From positions 1-64,000 of the forward strand of contig NZ_MAFQ01000005.1 of the NCBI RefSeq assembly GCF_002013895.1: a stretch of 64,000 nucleotides of DNA. Direction: 5' to 3'. Shown piece by piece: positions 34,999 to 43,544 of this stretch (positions are counted from its first letter, which is position 1; the number at the start of each line of letters is the position of its first letter). This stretch comes from Mycobacteroides franklinii (GTDB lineage Bacteria > Actinomycetota > Actinomycetes > Mycobacteriales > Mycobacteriaceae). Position numbers and translations under genes: made by a program. The notes under the pieces were generated by a model that was not told where the DNA came from, ran no database searches, and saw only the letters and a program-made list of their open reading frames with translations.

Positions 34999-36657
34999 AT
35001 GACGGCAACGCTTGTCGCGAAGAATGTGGCTGGGGGTTTCGCCCATCGCACCCTCTTCGAGGGGCTCGATGTGACCGTCGGCCCGGGCGATGTGATCGGA
35101 GTCGTGGGCGCCAACGGCGCCGGCAAGAGCACACTGCTGCGGATCCTCGCCGGAGATCTTGAACCGCTCGAGGGCACCGTCAGTGCCGCCCCGGCGGACG
35201 CGTTCATCGGGTGGCTGTCGCAGGAGCATGAACGCATACCGGGGGAGACGGTGGCCGCCTACATCGCGCGCCGTACGGGATGTGTCGAGGCGACGCTGGC
35301 CATGGAAGCGGCGGCCGCGGCGTTGGCCGACCAAGCTCAAGACTCCTCTGATCCGGCCGACGCGTACTCCGCCGCGTTTGATCGCTGGCTCGCCTCGGGC
35401 GCAGCCGATCTCGAGGAGCGGTTGCCCACGGTGCTGGCCGATCTGGGCCTCGGCACGGAAGCGGTGCGACCGGAGACGACCCTGATGACGTCCTTGTCGG
35501 GCGGGCAGGCGGCGCGCGTCGGGTTGGCGGCGCTGGTGTTGTCGCGGTTCGACATCGTTCTGCTCGATGAGCCGACCAACGATCTTGACCTCGACGGGCT
35601 TGCCCGGCTGGAGGATTTTGTGCGGGATCTTCGCGGTGGCGTGGTGTTGGTGAGTCACGACCGCGAGTTCCTTGCGCGCAGTGTCACTCATGTTCTCGAG
35701 CTGGATCTGGCTCAGAACATCACCACCGTTTTCGGGGGCGGATACGAGAGTTATCTGGAGGAGCGTGCGGTCGCGCGTCGGCACCGGCGCGAACAATACG
35801 AAGAGTTCGCCGACAAGAAGGCCGACCTGGTGGCACGCGCCCGCACACAGCGCGAATGGTCAAGCCAGGGTGTTCGTAACGCAATCCGTAAGGCTCCGGA
35901 CAACGACAAGATCCGGCGTCGCGCGTCCTCTGAGTCCAGCGAGAAACAGGCGCAGAAGGTGCGTCAGATGGAGAGCCGGATCGCCCGCCTCGAGGAGGTT
36001 GTCGAACCCCGCAAGGAATGGACGCTCGAATTCACCATCGGCGCCGCGCCCCGGTCCAGTTCTGTCGTCGCGACTCTGGACGATGTCGTGGTGCGGCAAG
36101 GCGATTTCGTCCTGGGTCCGGTCTCGCTTCAGGTTGACGCCGGTGAGCGGATCGGTATCACGGGCCCCAATGGGGCAGGAAAGTCGACGTTGCTGCGGCT
36201 GCTACTGGGGCGACAGCAGCCCGATCAGGGGCGGGTGAGCCTGGGCGCCAACGTCGCCGTCGGCGAGATCGACCAGGCGCGTGCCGATTTCACCGGTGCC
36301 GACCGGCTGGTCGATCGTTTCGAGCAGCGGGTGCCGTCCTGGTCGACAGCCGACGTGCGGACCTTGCTCGCGAAGTTCGGGCTGCGTGCCGACCATGTGG
36401 AACGCCCGGTCGACGAGCTCTCGCCGGGTGAGCGCACCCGTGCGGGACTCGCGCTGCTGCAGGCTTGTGGCACGAATGTGTTGGTTCTCGACGAGCCGAC
36501 GAATCATCTGGATCTGCCCGCCATCGAGCAGCTTGAGCAGGCGCTCGAAACCTATGACGGCGCACTGCTGCTGGTGACGCATGACCGTCGAATGTTGCAG
36601 AACGTTCGGGTAGACCGTTCCTGGATGGTCGACAACGGCCGTGTTGTGGAGCTCTAA
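34999..36657 (+). CDS. ABC-F family ATP-binding protein
   Basis: ABC-F protein of 552 residues with two ATP-binding domains and no membrane part. Domain 1 has GANGAGKST (about 37-45), SLSGGQAAR and LLDEPTNDLDL. Domain 2 has GPNGAGKST (about 392-400), ELSPGERTR and VLDEPTNHLDL. A charged helical linker (about 245-330) lies between. ABC-F proteins act on the ribosome, either as translation factors or by removing macrolide/lincosamide/streptogramin-type antibiotics. Sequence alone does not say which; the linker would decide. The ATG follows a weak purine site. A single gene, divergent from the DUF1906 gene. Confidence 0.92.
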   Translation: MTATLVAKNVAGGFAHRTLFEGLDVTVGPGDVIGVVGANGAGKSTLLRILAGDLEPLEGTVSAAPADAFIGWLSQEHERIPGETVAAYIARRTGCVEATLAMEAAAAALADQAQDSSDPADAYSAAFDRWLASGAADLEERLPTVLADLGLGTEAVRPETTLMTSLSGGQAARVGLAALVLSRFDIVLLDEPTNDLDLDGLARLEDFVRDLRGGVVLVSHDREFLARSVTHVLELDLAQNITTVFGGGYESYLEERAVARRHRREQYEEFADKKADLVARARTQREWSSQGVRNAIRKAPDNDKIRRRASSESSEKQAQKVRQMESRIARLEEVVEPRKEWTLEFTIGAAPRSSSVVATLDDVVVRQGDFVLGPVSLQVDAGERIGITGPNGAGKSTLLRLLLGRQQPDQGRVSLGANVAVGEIDQARADFTGADRLVDRFEQRVPSWSTADVRTLLAKFGLRADHVERPVDELSPGERTRAGLALLQACGTNVLVLDEPTNHLDLPAIEQLEQALETYDGALLLVTHDRRMLQNVRVDRSWMVDNGRVVEL

Positions 36658-36679
36658 CGGAAGGCTCGGGCCCGTCAGA

Positions 36680-37708
36680 TCAGCCGAAGCGGACGTTCAT
36701 CGTCGCGAGGCCGAAGATCTTCTTACCGTTGGACTTCGCGGTGACGATGAGGACGCCGGTACGAGTTTCCGGATCCAGCGATTTGATCTTGCCGCCGAAC
36801 TCGATGTCCGCGCCCTCGGCGGCCGAGACGATCGCGGGTGCGGAAAGCCGCACCGCGTAGCGGGTGACCGCGCCGGGATCGCCCGACCAGGCGGAGAGGA
36901 ATCCGGCACCGAGCCCCATGGTGAGCATCCCGTGTGCGATCACATCGGGCAGGCCGGCCAGCTTGGCGATCTCCTCATCCCAGTGAATGGGGTTGGCATC
37001 GCCGGCCACGCCGGCGTAGTTGACCAGGTCGCCCCGGGACAGTCGGGTGTGGTGCACCGGTAGCTCGTCGCCCACCTTCACCTCGTCGAACGACGGCGTA
37101 CCCGGGGTGCGGGCGGTGTCTCCGGCGATCCGAACCTCACCCTCGGGCCGCACCGTCTTCACGTAGCCGTCCTCGGACGTGCCGATTCCGGAGAAGTCGA
37201 CATCGTGCATCATCGCCTTCTGCACGGCGGCCATCGTTCCAGGATGGATCTCGTCGGCGGTGACGCCGACGACCGTGGTGTGCAGGGTGTGCACCCGCTC
37301 GCCGGCCGGGTCGGTGAAGGTATTGGTCACGGTAATCAGGTCTCGGCCGGCGACTCGGCGCACAGACGTCAATTCCACGTCGATGTGCAGCTCGTCACCA
37401 GCGACGATCGGGCGGTGCTGTTCGAAGACTTCTTCGGTCTGCAGGTAGGTGTCGTACCCGACCACCACCGACTCGAACATGCGACGGTTGCAGGCCATGG
37501 CGGGGGTAGAGGTGAACGTCAGCGGCGCCACCACTCCCGAGTAACCCAGCTCCGCGGCGGCAGCGACGTCCCAGTGCGCGGGGTGATAGTCCTGCACGGC
37601 ACGGGCATACTCGCGCACCTTTTCGCGGCCAACCAGGTAGGGGCCGTCCATTTGGTAGTAGTGGCCGACTCGTGCTTCGAGAGCCGACGCGTCTACTGGT
37701 GCAGTCAT
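36680..37708 (-). CDS. Fused (3R)-hydroxyacyl-ACP dehydratase HadA/HadB
   Basis: MaoC-like double hotdog protein, 342 residues from the ATG at 37708. The N-terminal half resembles HadA (GREKVREYARAVQD, then AAELGYSGVVAPLTF near 50-64). The C-terminal half is HadB-like, with the hydratase motif YAGVAGDANPIHWDE followed by HGMLTMGLGAG near 255-265, giving the catalytic Asp and His. HadAB and HadBC dehydrate (3R)-hydroxyacyl-ACP in the FAS-II elongation of mycolic acid precursors. In M. tuberculosis the subunits are separate genes; here they are one chain. An upstream in-frame ATG at 37732 is an alternative start. Confidence 0.87.
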   Translation of the reverse strand: MTAPVDASALEARVGHYYQMDGPYLVGREKVREYARAVQDYHPAHWDVAAAAELGYSGVVAPLTFTSTPAMACNRRMFESVVVGYDTYLQTEEVFEQHRPIVAGDELHIDVELTSVRRVAGRDLITVTNTFTDPAGERVHTLHTTVVGVTADEIHPGTMAAVQKAMMHDVDFSGIGTSEDGYVKTVRPEGEVRIAGDTARTPGTPSFDEVKVGDELPVHHTRLSRGDLVNYAGVAGDANPIHWDEEIAKLAGLPDVIAHGMLTMGLGAGFLSAWSGDPGAVTRYAVRLSAPAIVSAAEGADIEFGGKIKSLDPETRTGVLIVTAKSNGKKIFGLATMNVRFG

Positions 37709-37816
37709 GAATGTGTCCAACTTTTCTATCGACATGTTCGCTGATGTCGACCAGAGCACATTAGCGCGCCGGCTCTGCGGTTATGGACGCTGTTGCCGGC
37801 TGCCTCCGGGTACTCG

Positions 37817-39370
37817 TCAGAACGGGGCTGGAACGAGGTTGCTGTCGCTTCCCTTCATCAATGCGATGATCGCTGCCCGGTCCGCTACCGAGGGCAGGCC
37901 CCAGTCGGCCCGATATCCGTAGACCTCGCGTAGCGGTGTCTTGGAACCGACACCTTCGAGGATGTCCAGGTCGTCGGTGGTGATCAGGCCCGGGTGTTCC
38001 ACACCGCAGGCCTCCGACACCTTGTGCAGATCACGACGCAGTGTCTTGATGTAGTTGGCGGCCCGCTCGGATTTCAGCGTCGGGTCGAGTCCCCTTGTCA
38101 ACCAGGAATTTTGAGTGGCTATACCCGTCGGGCAGGTGTCGGTGTGGCATTTCTGGGACTGGATGCACCCGATCGACAGCATGATCTCGCGGCCGACATT
38201 GACCATGTCGGCCCCGAGCGCGAAGGCGACCACCGCGTTGTCCGGCAGCCCTAACTTGCCCGAGCCGATGAATGTCACCGCATCGGTGATGCCCGCGGCG
38301 GCAAAGCGCTTGTACACCTCGGCGAACCCGATCCGGAAGGGGTAGGCCACCGATTCGCTGAAAATAAGTGGCGCTGCTCCGGTGCCGCCCTCTCCGCCAT
38401 CGACTGTGATGAAGTCGACGCCGCGCAATCCGGAGGCCATGTGCGCGACCAGCTGATCCCAGAAGTCCATGTTGCCGACCGCGGACTTGATGCCGACCGG
38501 CAGGCCGGTCTCGGCGGCGATGAACTCCACCCAGTCGAGCATGCTGTCGACGTCGTGGAACTCGCTATGCCGGGACGGGCTCGCGCAATCGACACCCTCC
38601 GGGATGCCGCGTATCTGCGCGATCTCCGTGCTGACCTTCGCGCCCGGCAACATGCCGCCCAGACCCGGCTTGGCGCCCTGGCTGAGCTTGATCTCGATCG
38701 CCCGCACCGGGCCGGACGCAACGACATCTTTGAGCCTGTTGATATCGAAGTGTCCGCGGGCATCGCGGCAGCCGAAGTAGGCGGTGCCGATCTGCAAGAT
38801 GAGGTCGCCGCCGTTGCGGTGGTACGGAGACAAACCGCCCTCGCCGGTGTTGTGCAGGGAACCGGCTGCGGCCGCGCCCCGATTGATCGCCTCGACAGCG
38901 TTGCCGGACATGGACCCGAAGCTCATGGCCGACACGTTGACCACCGATCGCGGCCGGAATGCGTTGGCGCGGCCCCGGAATCCGCCCAGAATCTTCGCCG
39001 ACGGGATGGCGCTGGACGAGCGTTCGGCGGCGGGCCGCACATCGGCGAACGTCCGGTGCTTGATGATCGGATAGCCCGGCGTGTATTCCACATTGTTGTC
39101 CGTGCCGAAGCCGTAGTAGTTGTTTTGCAGCTTCGACGACGCGTAGATCCATCGACGCTGATTGCGGCTGAAGGGACGTTCCTCGTCATTGCTCGTCACG
39201 ATGTACTGGCGCAGTTCGGGGCCCATCTCTTCCAGCAGGTAGCGCAGATGCCCGAGCACCGGGAAGTTCCGCAGCAACGCGTGCGGCTTCTGAGTCAGGT
39301 CGTAGGCAGCCAGGGCTGCGACGCCGACCACCGGGGCCGCCTTGAGGGCGTGCTTCCACTTCACGATCAT
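37817..39370 (-). CDS. FMN-binding glutamate synthase-like protein
   Basis: Protein of 517 residues resembling the FMN-binding central domain of glutamate synthase large subunits. An N-terminal membrane-associated stretch (about 8-24) is followed by the barrel with SAMSFGSMSGNAVEAINRG, NTGEGGLSPYH and ITVDGGEGGTGAAP. The Cys-rich segment GCIQSQKCHTDTCPTGIA provides ligands for a 3Fe-4S-like cluster. There is no glutaminase domain, so it is probably a stand-alone oxidoreductase using another nitrogen or electron donor. Of several starts, the ATG at 39370 has the best site (ggagg, 5 bases). Confidence 0.87.
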   Translation of the reverse strand: MIVKWKHALKAAPVVGVAALAAYDLTQKPHALLRNFPVLGHLRYLLEEMGPELRQYIVTSNDEERPFSRNQRRWIYASSKLQNNYYGFGTDNNVEYTPGYPIIKHRTFADVRPAAERSSSAIPSAKILGGFRGRANAFRPRSVVNVSAMSFGSMSGNAVEAINRGAAAAGSLHNTGEGGLSPYHRNGGDLILQIGTAYFGCRDARGHFDINRLKDVVASGPVRAIEIKLSQGAKPGLGGMLPGAKVSTEIAQIRGIPEGVDCASPSRHSEFHDVDSMLDWVEFIAAETGLPVGIKSAVGNMDFWDQLVAHMASGLRGVDFITVDGGEGGTGAAPLIFSESVAYPFRIGFAEVYKRFAAAGITDAVTFIGSGKLGLPDNAVVAFALGADMVNVGREIMLSIGCIQSQKCHTDTCPTGIATQNSWLTRGLDPTLKSERAANYIKTLRRDLHKVSEACGVEHPGLITTDDLDILEGVGSKTPLREVYGYRADWGLPSVADRAAIIALMKGSDSNLVPAPF

Positions 39371-39627
39371 GAAGTCCTCCATCTCCCGTTCTTTCGGCAC
39401 CGCCCTGACGGCTTTGGCATCGTGCGCTCTGCTCGCGTCACCGGAGGAAACACACGGTTTCTCAGGTGTGACGGGAACCCATCGGCGGGATTATCGAGAT
39501 CACATTCCGTCGTGCTGGTTGAGTCGTAAACTCGAAGTCAGACCGTTGACCACCGACTCCCGCGCACGCCGCTGTCGAGAAATCGTTGGCAGGGGTTGTG
39601 CCCACGGAAAGAAGGGAGGGCACCACG

Positions 39628-39882
39628 GTGACTGTTATTAGAGGAATCGTCGCAGGGGCCTTTGCAATAGCAATGGCAAGCACTTATCAGGTCGCATTGC
39701 CCACGGCGCAGGCGATGCCGCAGATCCGCGTCATGTGCGAGCAGGAGAACGCCATCGGTGATTGCATACAGGATCCGCCCGGCATGCAGAACGGTGGAGA
39801 TGACTGCGTACTCGTCAATGAGTTGGGCGCTTGTGAAGACCAGCAGGAAGTAGACGATCCCGCGCACACCATGCTGAGGTAA
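39628..39882 (+). CDS. Small secreted protein with four Cys
   Basis: Exported protein of 84 residues starting at GTG 39628, with gggagg about 8 bases upstream. A signal peptide ends at about residue 29 (AQA-MP). The mature part is acidic and contains four Cys (MCEQENAIGDC, then DDCVLVNELGAC), probably two disulfides. Not recognised. It lies 48 bp before the GH6 gene on the same strand and may be cotranscribed with it. The upstream 39371-39627 gap shows no gene. Confidence 0.65.
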   Translation: MTVIRGIVAGAFAIAMASTYQVALPTAQAMPQIRVMCEQENAIGDCIQDPPGMQNGGDDCVLVNELGACEDQQEVDDPAHTMLR

Positions 39883-39929
39883 CGCCAACGCGACTGGCGA
39901 TCATGGACGGCGGCCGCTAGTTTTCTGAG

Positions 39930-40886
39930 GTGATTTCCTCAGCTGTTGGTGCTGTAGTCCGATGGATCGCCCCCTGCCTGGCCGCGATGTGCCTGGGCGT
40001 GCTGGTGGGCCCGGTGGCCAAGGCCGACAACCCGCTGGATGGTCAGGGGTTCTACGTCAACCCCAACTCGGCGGCCATGCGGGCAGCGCAGGGTGCGGGG
40101 AGCCCCGAACTGACCACCATCGCCAATACGCCGCAGGCGTACTGGATGGATAACGTCTCGTCCCCGAGCGTCGATGCCAAGTACATCAGCGCAGCGCAGG
40201 CCTCCGGTGCCACACCGGTTTTGGCGCTCTACGCGATCCCACACCGCGACTGTGGCAGCTTCGCCGCCGGTGGCTTCGGGTCGGCCGATGCCTACAAAGG
40301 CTGGATCGACGGTGTCGCATCCGCGGTGGGTTCCGGTCCGGCAGTGATCATCCTGGAGCCGGACGCACTGGCCATGGCCGACTGCTTGTCGGCGGACCAG
40401 CGCCAGGAACGCTTCGGTTTGATGCGCTACGCCGTCGACACGCTGACTCGTAATCCGGCCACCGCCCTGTACGTGGACGGCGGTCACTCGCGCTGGGTGA
40501 GCGCCGACACCATGGCCGCCAGGCTCAACGACGTCGGGGTGAGCAAGGCGCGAGGCTTCAGCCTCAACACCGCGAACTTCTTCACCACCGATGAGGAGAT
40601 CGGTTACGGCGACGCGATTTCGGGAATGACCAATGGCGCGCACTATGTGATCGATACCTCGCGCAACGGTGCCGGCCCCACCGCTGACGCGCTCTACTGG
40701 TGCAACCCCAGCGGTCGTGCATTGGGTACCCCGCCGACCACGGCCACCGGCAACCCGAATGTTGATGCCTACCTGTGGGTCAAGCGTCCCGGTGAATCCG
40801 ACGGCTCCTGTGATCGTGGGGACCCGCGGGCTGGCACCTTCGTCAACCAGTACGCGATCGATCTGGCGCGTAACGCGGCTCATTAG
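39930..40886 (+). CDS. Secreted glycoside hydrolase family 6 protein
   Basis: GH6 (1,4-beta-cellobiohydrolase/endoglucanase type) protein, 318 residues. The signal peptide ends near residue 32 (VAKA-DN). Catalytic-region features include PHRDCGS with Asp107, LEPDAL with Asp145 (proton-donor motif), and VKRPGESDGSCDRGDPRAG near 287-305 carrying the C-terminal Asp region. Cys pairs fit the two loops typical of GH6. Mycobacteria retain GH6 enzymes (Rv0062-like) able to hydrolyse beta-1,4-glucans; the natural role is debated. GTG start. It follows the small secreted protein gene. Confidence 0.92.
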   Translation: MISSAVGAVVRWIAPCLAAMCLGVLVGPVAKADNPLDGQGFYVNPNSAAMRAAQGAGSPELTTIANTPQAYWMDNVSSPSVDAKYISAAQASGATPVLALYAIPHRDCGSFAAGGFGSADAYKGWIDGVASAVGSGPAVIILEPDALAMADCLSADQRQERFGLMRYAVDTLTRNPATALYVDGGHSRWVSADTMAARLNDVGVSKARGFSLNTANFFTTDEEIGYGDAISGMTNGAHYVIDTSRNGAGPTADALYWCNPSGRALGTPPTTATGNPNVDAYLWVKRPGESDGSCDRGDPRAGTFVNQYAIDLARNAAH

Positions 40887-40894
40887 GTAGCGGG

Positions 40895-41644
40895 CTATTT
40901 TCCCTTCCACTCGGGTGGACGTCGTTCGAAGAACGCTGAGATTCCTTCTGTCATATCCGCGGATCGCAGCACTGCCGCCAATGCGGTCTCGGTGTCGCGC
41001 CAGCCGGCGGTGTCGGCGTCATTGAATGCCTTGTGTGTCGCCAGCAGGCTCTCTTTTACGGACACAGGCGAATTGAGCACTATCCGCTGAGCAAGTGCTA
41101 TCGCGGATGGCAGGGCCGCGCCGTCATCGGTCACCTCGTTCACCAGACCGAGCTGGTAGGCGCGATCAGCTGATATCGGCTCGCCGGTGAGGAGTATCTG
41201 TCGCGCGATGTTCAGCGGCAGTGCGCGCTGTGCGCGAAATAGTCCGCCACAGGTGGCAATGACCCCACGGCGGACCTCCGGAAGCCCGAAGGTGGCCGCC
41301 GCCGACGCCACCACCAGGTCGCAGGCGAGCACGATCTCCATCCCGCCGCCGAGGGCCATCCCCTCGACGGCGGCAATCAGTGGCTTGCGGCGCGATCGCC
41401 GGATCACTCCGTACTCCCCGCCGCGTTCGGTGCGTGGGCCGGAAGACTCGGCGAGATCGGTACCCGCAGAGAATCCCTCGCGGTAGCCGGTGAGTATCGC
41501 CACCCACAGGTCGTCGTCGTCTTCGAACTCGTTCAGGGCGGCGTCCAGCGCCAGTGTCATCTCGGGGTTGATGGCGTTGCGCTTCTCCGGCCGGTTCAGC
41601 TGGATCACGCAGATCCGGTCGTGCTTCTCGATCGTCACAGGCAT
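40895..41644 (-). CDS. Enoyl-CoA hydratase/isomerase (crotonase) family protein
   Basis: Crotonase-fold protein, 249 residues from the ATG at 41644. The start region reads VIQLNRPEKRNAIN (residues 13-26), the oxyanion-hole element fits EGFSAGTDLAE (near 61-71), and the second element AVEGMALGGGMEIVLACD lies near 92-109. The catalytic Glu of hydratases (in GLVNEVT) is present as part of the 130-165 region only by analogy. It probably acts on an acyl-CoA in beta-oxidation or a related pathway. It converges on the GH6 gene with an 8-bp gap. Confidence 0.88.
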   Translation of the reverse strand: MPVTIEKHDRICVIQLNRPEKRNAINPEMTLALDAALNEFEDDDDLWVAILTGYREGFSAGTDLAESSGPRTERGGEYGVIRRSRRKPLIAAVEGMALGGGMEIVLACDLVVASAAATFGLPEVRRGVIATCGGLFRAQRALPLNIARQILLTGEPISADRAYQLGLVNEVTDDGAALPSAIALAQRIVLNSPVSVKESLLATHKAFNDADTAGWRDTETALAAVLRSADMTEGISAFFERRPPEWKGK

Positions 41645-41689
41645 ACCGCAGAGCATGGCCGATGGCGTGCGGCAAGTACATGGAGCGGT

Positions 41690-42082
41690 CTAGACGTGTC
41701 GGGCGCGTGTGTCCGGGTGGTCGATTCCCCACGAGATGATCCGGTGCGGTGTGATGCGGATGATGTCGCCGCTCAGCCTGCCGCCGGTGCTGCCGTGGCC
41801 CGACAGCACCTCCGCGGTCCCACGGACCTCCACGCCGTGCGCCCGCGGAGGTTTCACCGATACCACCTCATCGACGATGAAGGCCACCCGCGGATTGCCG
41901 ATCACATTGCGCCACTTCTGAGTTGATGCCAAGGCGTGACCGACGATCTCGATCGTCGCGCCGTCCGTGCCGAGGTGTACACCGACGGGCCTGATCTGCG
42001 GATCGCCGTCTTGCCCCACGGTGCACAGGCGACCGATGGGCTGTTGGCGCAGGAATTCCTGTTCACTCGGGGTGAAGGTCAT
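41690..42082 (-). CDS. PPOX-class F420/FMN split-barrel protein
   Basis: PPOX-class flavin/deazaflavin-dependent oxidoreductase, 130 residues, a single split-barrel domain. The N-terminal FLRQQPIGRLCTVGQDGDPQIRPVG segment binds the cofactor region, and the KWRNVIGNPRVAFIVD stretch (56-71) is typical of F420-binding members of actinobacteria. The C-terminal IIRITPHRIISWGID is also family-typical. The substrate is unknown. Between the crotonase gene and the methyltransferase gene on the same strand (gaps 45 and 11 bp), so it may be cotranscribed with the methyltransferase. Confidence 0.85.
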   Translation of the reverse strand: MTFTPSEQEFLRQQPIGRLCTVGQDGDPQIRPVGVHLGTDGATIEIVGHALASTQKWRNVIGNPRVAFIVDEVVSVKPPRAHGVEVRGTAEVLSGHGSTGGRLSGDIIRITPHRIISWGIDHPDTRARHV

Positions 42083-42093
42083 ACCGGGCCGCC

Positions 42094-42708
42094 TCAGACC
42101 TTGCGGGCCGTCACGAGATGTCCGGGCAGCTGCACACTTGCCTGTCCGGTGCCTGCCTGCAGACGCGCGGGGCGAATGCTCTCGATGTGCCAGTGCTTCG
42201 AGACGACATCGCGCAACTGGTCTTCGGAGAACTGGGTGGGCGCCGGCCCGTCGTGATCCGGGAAGGCGCCGGTGCCGAACGCCAGAATGTAGAACGAGGC
42301 GCCGGGCGCGGCCGCGCGATATGCGGACTGTAGGTATCCGTCCCGTAGTGCCGCGGGTAGTGCATGTAGCAGGCCGCTGTCGAAGATGGTGGAGAATCGG
42401 CCGTCGTAGCCCGTGAACGAGCTGATATCGGCTTGTTGGAACGTCGCGGTGTGCAGACCACGTTCGGCGGCTGCGGCGGTGGCGGCCTCGACTGCGGTGG
42501 GGGTGAGATCGATCCCGACGACGGTGTGTCCGCGCGCGGCCAGGGCCAGTGCCAGTTCGGCGTATCCACAGCCGGCGTCGAGCACCTCGCCGCGTACGAC
42601 GCCGTCCTGGTCGATGAGTGCGGTGAATTCGGGCTGGGGTTCACCGATGTTCCACGCAGGCTGGTCCTCTTCGCGGTAGGCGCCGTCCCAGTCGATTACC
42701 TGTGTCAT
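42094..42708 (-). CDS. Class I SAM-dependent methyltransferase
   Basis: SAM-dependent methyltransferase, 204 residues from the ATG at 42708. Motif I is VLDAGCGYAELALALA (about 42-57) and the acidic end of strand 2 is VVGIDLTPTAVEAA (63-76). The FDSGLLHALP segment (near 113-122) corresponds to motif IV. The N-terminal WDGAYREEDQPAWNIGEPQP resembles thiopurine/tellurite-type methyltransferases of actinobacteria. The acceptor is unknown. It is divergent from a TetR gene 79 bp away, which probably represses it. Confidence 0.87.
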   Translation of the reverse strand: MTQVIDWDGAYREEDQPAWNIGEPQPEFTALIDQDGVVRGEVLDAGCGYAELALALAARGHTVVGIDLTPTAVEAATAAAAERGLHTATFQQADISSFTGYDGRFSTIFDSGLLHALPAALRDGYLQSAYRAAAPGASFYILAFGTGAFPDHDGPAPTQFSEDQLRDVVSKHWHIESIRPARLQAGTGQASVQLPGHLVTARKV

Positions 42709-42787
42709 TCTTCTGTCTCTTCGTATCGATGCTCTCGACCACAATAACTAAACGCTTGTCTACTTTTATTCCTGCGAGGATGTCCCT

Positions 42788-43360
42788 ATGTCTTCACCTG
42801 CACCCGAGCGCAAGGGACAGCGGACCCGGCAACGCATCTTGTCGGCGGCCCGGCAGGTGTTCGCCGAGGTCGGGTACGAGAAGGCCACGATTCGGGGGAT
42901 CGCGGCCACGGCCGACGTGGACAAGTCGTCGGTCATCCAGTACTTCGGGAGCAAGAGCAACCTTTTTCGCGAAGCCGTCCATTGGCGAATCCCGGTAGAT
43001 GACCTCACCGTGGAGGACCCTGCGGAAACAGCGGAGAACTACCTACGCGGCTTGCTTTCCGGATGGGCAGCCGAGCCGGACGGCCCCATGGCCGTGCTGC
43101 TGCGCAACAGCATGACCAGCGAGGATGCCCTGAAGTTGTTGCGCGAGCAGGTAACCGACCATGCGGTGAGCTCCGTGGCGGCCACCATCGACCGGCCCGA
43201 CGCGAGGCTGCGAGCGGCATTGTTGAGCGCCGTGTTGATGGGCATCGCAAGCCAGCGGTATCTCTTGCATATGCCCGATTTGGCGGCCGCCAGCGACGAC
43301 GAGATTGTCGCGCTGATGGCCCCGTTGTTGACCGCCCTCATTTCCGGAGAAAACGCCTGA
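42788..43360 (+). CDS. TetR-family regulator
   Basis: TetR regulator of 190 residues. The HTH covers about residues 10-56 (TRQRILSAARQVFAEVGYEK, then VIQYFGSKSNLF). The C-terminal domain resembles the TetR_C_17 type by its Leu/Ala-rich helices (RAALLSAVLMGIASQRYLL). Start ATG 42788. It is divergent from the SAM methyltransferase and F420-type genes and is the natural candidate for their control. A short frame at 43360-43461 overlaps its stop (TGATG). Confidence 0.87.
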   Translation: MSSPAPERKGQRTRQRILSAARQVFAEVGYEKATIRGIAATADVDKSSVIQYFGSKSNLFREAVHWRIPVDDLTVEDPAETAENYLRGLLSGWAAEPDGPMAVLLRNSMTSEDALKLLREQVTDHAVSSVAATIDRPDARLRAALLSAVLMGIASQRYLLHMPDLAAASDDEIVALMAPLLTALISGENA

Positions 43361-43461
43361 TGAGGCCTCATAATTTGGAGTCTTTGCGCGATCAGTTAGC
43401 GGGACCGATCGGCCGACATTTTCGTTATCAAAACGTGGGGAACGCGTTACCGAAAGAGTAA
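43360..43461 (+). CDS. Possible small ORF coupled to the TetR gene
   Basis: ATG at 43360 overlaps the TetR stop (TGATG); 33 residues, stop TAA 43459-43461. The product (MRPHNLESLRDQLAGPIGRH and 13 more) is basic, with no recognisable motif. The overlap supports translation; composition is unremarkable. The rest of the gap to 43545 shows no gene. Confidence 0.3.
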   Translation: MRPHNLESLRDQLAGPIGRHFRYQNVGNALPKE

Positions 43462-43544
43462 GCGCGCCCGCTACTTCGGGTGTTGACCCGTACTTACGAT
43501 CACATCGTTCATGACGAAGTAGTCATCCCAGAGGGGTCGGGCCG

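Noticed and set aside
38441..39529. 362-codon plus-strand frame
   Set aside because: Antisense to the glutamate-synthase-like gene, whose motifs are unambiguous; the frame has the composition of a shadow.
39939..40910. 323-codon minus-strand frame
   Set aside because: Antisense to the GH6 gene with recognisable catalytic motifs; Arg/Gly/Val-rich without a domain.
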